From an uncultured Sphingobacteriales bacterium (lineage in GTDB: Bacteria; Bacteroidota; Bacteroidia; Chitinophagales; Chitinophagaceae), in contig CALKHN010000048.1 in the NCBI GenBank assembly GCA_937991535.1, forward strand, positions 1-64,000: a stretch of 64,000 bases of DNA, in the 5' to 3' direction. Every line of letters starts with the position of its first letter. The stretch's first letter is position 1. The position numbers were made by a program, and so were the translations under genes. Below, in pieces: positions 62,372 through 64,000 of this stretch. The notes under the pieces were generated by a model. That model had not been told where the DNA came from and did no database searches. It was given only the letters and a program-made list of their open reading frames with translations.

Positions 62372-63295
62372 CTAATTATTCGTTCCTGCACCCACGGCAT
62401 AGTGTTTTTCCAGCCAGCCAATCATACCGGAGAATACATCTGCGGCTATGGTTGCCCGTAATTCATGCTTTTCACCGGGGTATAATTTTAGCAGCGACGG
62501 AATACCCGACTGTTGTAATTTTTTGTATAATTTTTCAGACTGACCAACGGGAACCAGTTCATCGGCTGTGCCGTGAAATAAAATGGTGGGAACTCCTGTT
62601 TTTGGGCTGAGATGGTGATATGGACTGGCCTGCTTTACAATCTTTGCCGCCGTGTCGGGTGTTCCAAGAAAATTGATGATGATGTCGTTGCTTTCCATTC
62701 CCGGTTTGCGCACTGTTTCATCCGACAGGTCTGTGGGACCAAAAATATCCACAACCGCCCTCACCTGCTTTACACTATCATAGCCATAAGCATACAACAT
62801 GGCAAGGTGAGCGCCGGCGCTGGCGCCAATTAATGCAAAGCTATTGCCATCATATTTATATTCACCGGCATTAGCCGAAATAAATGCCAGTGCTTTTTGT
62901 ATGTCTTCTATTTGTGCCGGAAAAGTATTTTTTCCATCCTTTACCAAACGATAATTTAAGGATGCCAAAGCATATTTACGTTTGCCTACCAGTTCTTCAA
63001 TCAATGGTTTTGGAAATTCGGTTTTATCACCCCGAACCCAGCTTCCGCCATGAATATAGATGATCACTTTGGTATTGTGGTTGCGGTCATCCGGTAAATA
63101 GGCATCAAGAAGTTGATAATGGTTATTTGAATCACCGTACTGTACATCCGGCATTTCGGTATACGACTGATGCCTGATAAAAGTTCCGTGCTTTATTTTG
63201 CTGCCCGTTAACGAAACGGCATGTTCGTTGTGGTAGGACGTTAATAAAGCGGAAGTAAAAATAACAAACGCACAGAGGTACTGACCGATCTGCAT
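62372..63295 (-). CDS. Alpha/beta hydrolase (BD-FAE / carboxylesterase-like)
   Basis: A 307-residue secreted-type esterase from ATG 63295 with an N-terminal hydrophobic signal (MQIGQYLCAFVIFTSALL). The oxyanion motif is IIYIHGGSWVRGD, the nucleophile is in IGASAGAHLAM, the acid in GTADELVPV and the histidine in YPGEKHELRA. Substrate not evident; a sugar-acetate or lipid ester is possible. A TTG start at 63316 is an alternative. Confidence 0.87.
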   Translation of the reverse strand: MQIGQYLCAFVIFTSALLTSYHNEHAVSLTGSKIKHGTFIRHQSYTEMPDVQYGDSNNHYQLLDAYLPDDRNHNTKVIIYIHGGSWVRGDKTEFPKPLIEELVGKRKYALASLNYRLVKDGKNTFPAQIEDIQKALAFISANAGEYKYDGNSFALIGASAGAHLAMLYAYGYDSVKQVRAVVDIFGPTDLSDETVRKPGMESNDIIINFLGTPDTAAKIVKQASPYHHLSPKTGVPTILFHGTADELVPVGQSEKLYKKLQQSGIPSLLKLYPGEKHELRATIAADVFSGMIGWLEKHYAVGAGTNN

Positions 63296-63467
63296 TGCAA
63301 GTTTTTTATCTGTCAAAAAGGGCTATAGCATCTTCAATCTAAAGAAAATACAATAAATAATGCGTGAGTTTTTCCTTTTTTTACCCACAATCTGCCGTAT
63401 TCTCCCGGCGCTCCCTGTAACGTACGAATACTGGTCGTCTGCAATTCATTTACCTCCATATATCTCC

Positions 63468-64000
63468 TTATTTCCACCAGCCGTTCCCCGGTATGAACCT
63501 CCTTTCAATGCCCGGCCCGCTATAATATAATTCTAAAAAAGCCCTGTTCTTCCGGCTGTTGTAATACTCGATTTTTACAGGATGATAGCCTTTCTCCAGG
63601 TAAATTTCCCCTGAATAATTGATCTCGCGGTCTTTTTCATCGAACAACAATTTATCATGTATGTGCAATCGCAAGCGATGGTCCGCGTGCCCGTCAAATA
63701 CATAGTATCCCGAAGCAGGAGCATATATGTATCCTGTAAATACAGCTCCCCAGAATTGTTCCTGGTGAGGGATATTATTCAAATCAGGATTTATGCTTGT
63801 TCCGGTTTTTGCGAACCGAACTGTATCAAAATACATATTGTCTTCATCGGCTATCTTTCCGGTAAAATACCCGTAATGTAATCCTGCAGTTATATTTTTG
63901 GGTTTGACAGCCTTATACTGTTTTTCTTTCTTAAAGTAAAAAGTGCTGGCGCGGCTTTTGCCAAAAACATTAAAGGCAGCAGTTTTAATTTGGGTCGTTT
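63468..64000 (-). CDS. C-terminal part of a glycoside-hydrolase-type enzyme (chitobiase C-terminal and PA14 domains), partial
   Basis: The frame is open to the window edge, so the N-terminal catalytic part lies beyond 64000. The visible N-terminal end (QIKTAAFNVFGKSRASTFYF) matches the chitobiase/beta-hexosaminidase C-terminal beta-sandwich; a PA14-like carbohydrate-binding domain follows (GAVFTGYIYAPASGYYVFDG, LRLHIHDKLLFD). A GH20 beta-N-acetylhexosaminidase is one candidate, but sulfatases and other glycosidases share these domains, so the catalytic activity cannot be given. Confidence 0.65.
   Translation of the reverse strand, partial: TTQIKTAAFNVFGKSRASTFYFKKEKQYKAVKPKNITAGLHYGYFTGKIADEDNMYFDTVRFAKTGTSINPDLNNIPHQEQFWGAVFTGYIYAPASGYYVFDGHADHRLRLHIHDKLLFDEKDREINYSGEIYLEKGYHPVKIEYYNSRKNRAFLELYYSGPGIERRFIPGNGWWK

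Noticed and set aside
1..64000. tRNA, rRNA, riboswitch or complete insertion sequence
   Set aside because: I saw no cloverleaf-like or rRNA-like segment and no transposase gene, but a covariance-model search was not possible here.

Overview
The window looks like a chromosomal segment of a Bacteroidota bacterium, most likely of the Chitinophagaceae or close relatives. The reasons are the gene families (a gliding/T9SS C-terminal sorting-domain protein, DUF3822 overlapping rsmD, DUF1080 and DUF4197 secreted proteins, a suf operon ending in a DUF59 protein, OmpA with TSP3 repeats) and the promoters, several of which match the Bacteroidota -7 element TAnnTTTG. Coding density is high. I found no tRNA, rRNA, CRISPR array or complete insertion sequence.

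Layout. 0.2-1.4 kb: an M20 amidohydrolase. 8.6-1.5 kb (minus): an eight-gene operon, starting with a MerR-family regulator that has a cobalamin-binding domain (CarH/LitR type), then crtI, crtB, an SRPBCC protein, crtZ, a fused CrtYcd-type lycopene cyclase, a TspO-related membrane protein and a photolyase. This reads as a light-responsive unit making zeaxanthin-type carotenoid and repairing UV damage. A 12-bp perfect inverted repeat brackets the -7 element in front of it. 11-9 kb: aspS and a small membrane protein. 12-16.7 kb: an accessory stretch with an S10 peptidase, a membrane-anchored TIR protein and an AT-rich broken gene. 16.7-19 kb: a secreted protein and a lipoprotein. 25.5-19.4 kb (minus): sufA-sufB-sufC-sufD-sufS-sufE-DUF59. 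25.7-34 kb (plus): DUF3822, rsmD, formyl-THF cyclo-ligase, lpxK, rnr, a polyprenyl synthase and an APC permease. 34.1-34.9 kb: a toxin-antitoxin pair bracketed by two copies of a palindromic repeat. 37.7-34.9 kb: a decayed T9SS-sorted PKD protein. 38-42.7 kb: DoxX, a lipoprotein, argS and two GNAT-like genes. 47.2-42.7 kb (minus): a compact operon of SDR, ROK kinase, SIS protein, core-MetE and an UlaG-like metallo-hydrolase whose joint function I do not recognise. 47.5-64 kb: envelope genes (L,D-transpeptidase, RlpA, OmpA), a DnaQ-like exonuclease, a dolichol-phosphate-mannose-synthase-like enzyme, a DMT transporter, an S9 peptidase, a SatD/DUF3307 pair behind three regularly spaced operator-like repeats, DUF1080, rpiA, DUF4197, truA, an esterase, and the C-terminal end of a chitobiase-domain/PA14 enzyme.

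Two themes run across the window. First, three genes are visibly broken (15.4-16.6 kb, 34.9-37.7 kb, 60.4 kb), each with lesions that can be pinpointed. Second, the intergenic gaps share a vocabulary of short degenerate repeats: palindromic TCCGCC/GGCGGA words, AGCTGATAGC elements, CCTGTAACC words, CGGATTTCGG words and a small MITE-like element. These look like several families of dispersed non-coding repeats.
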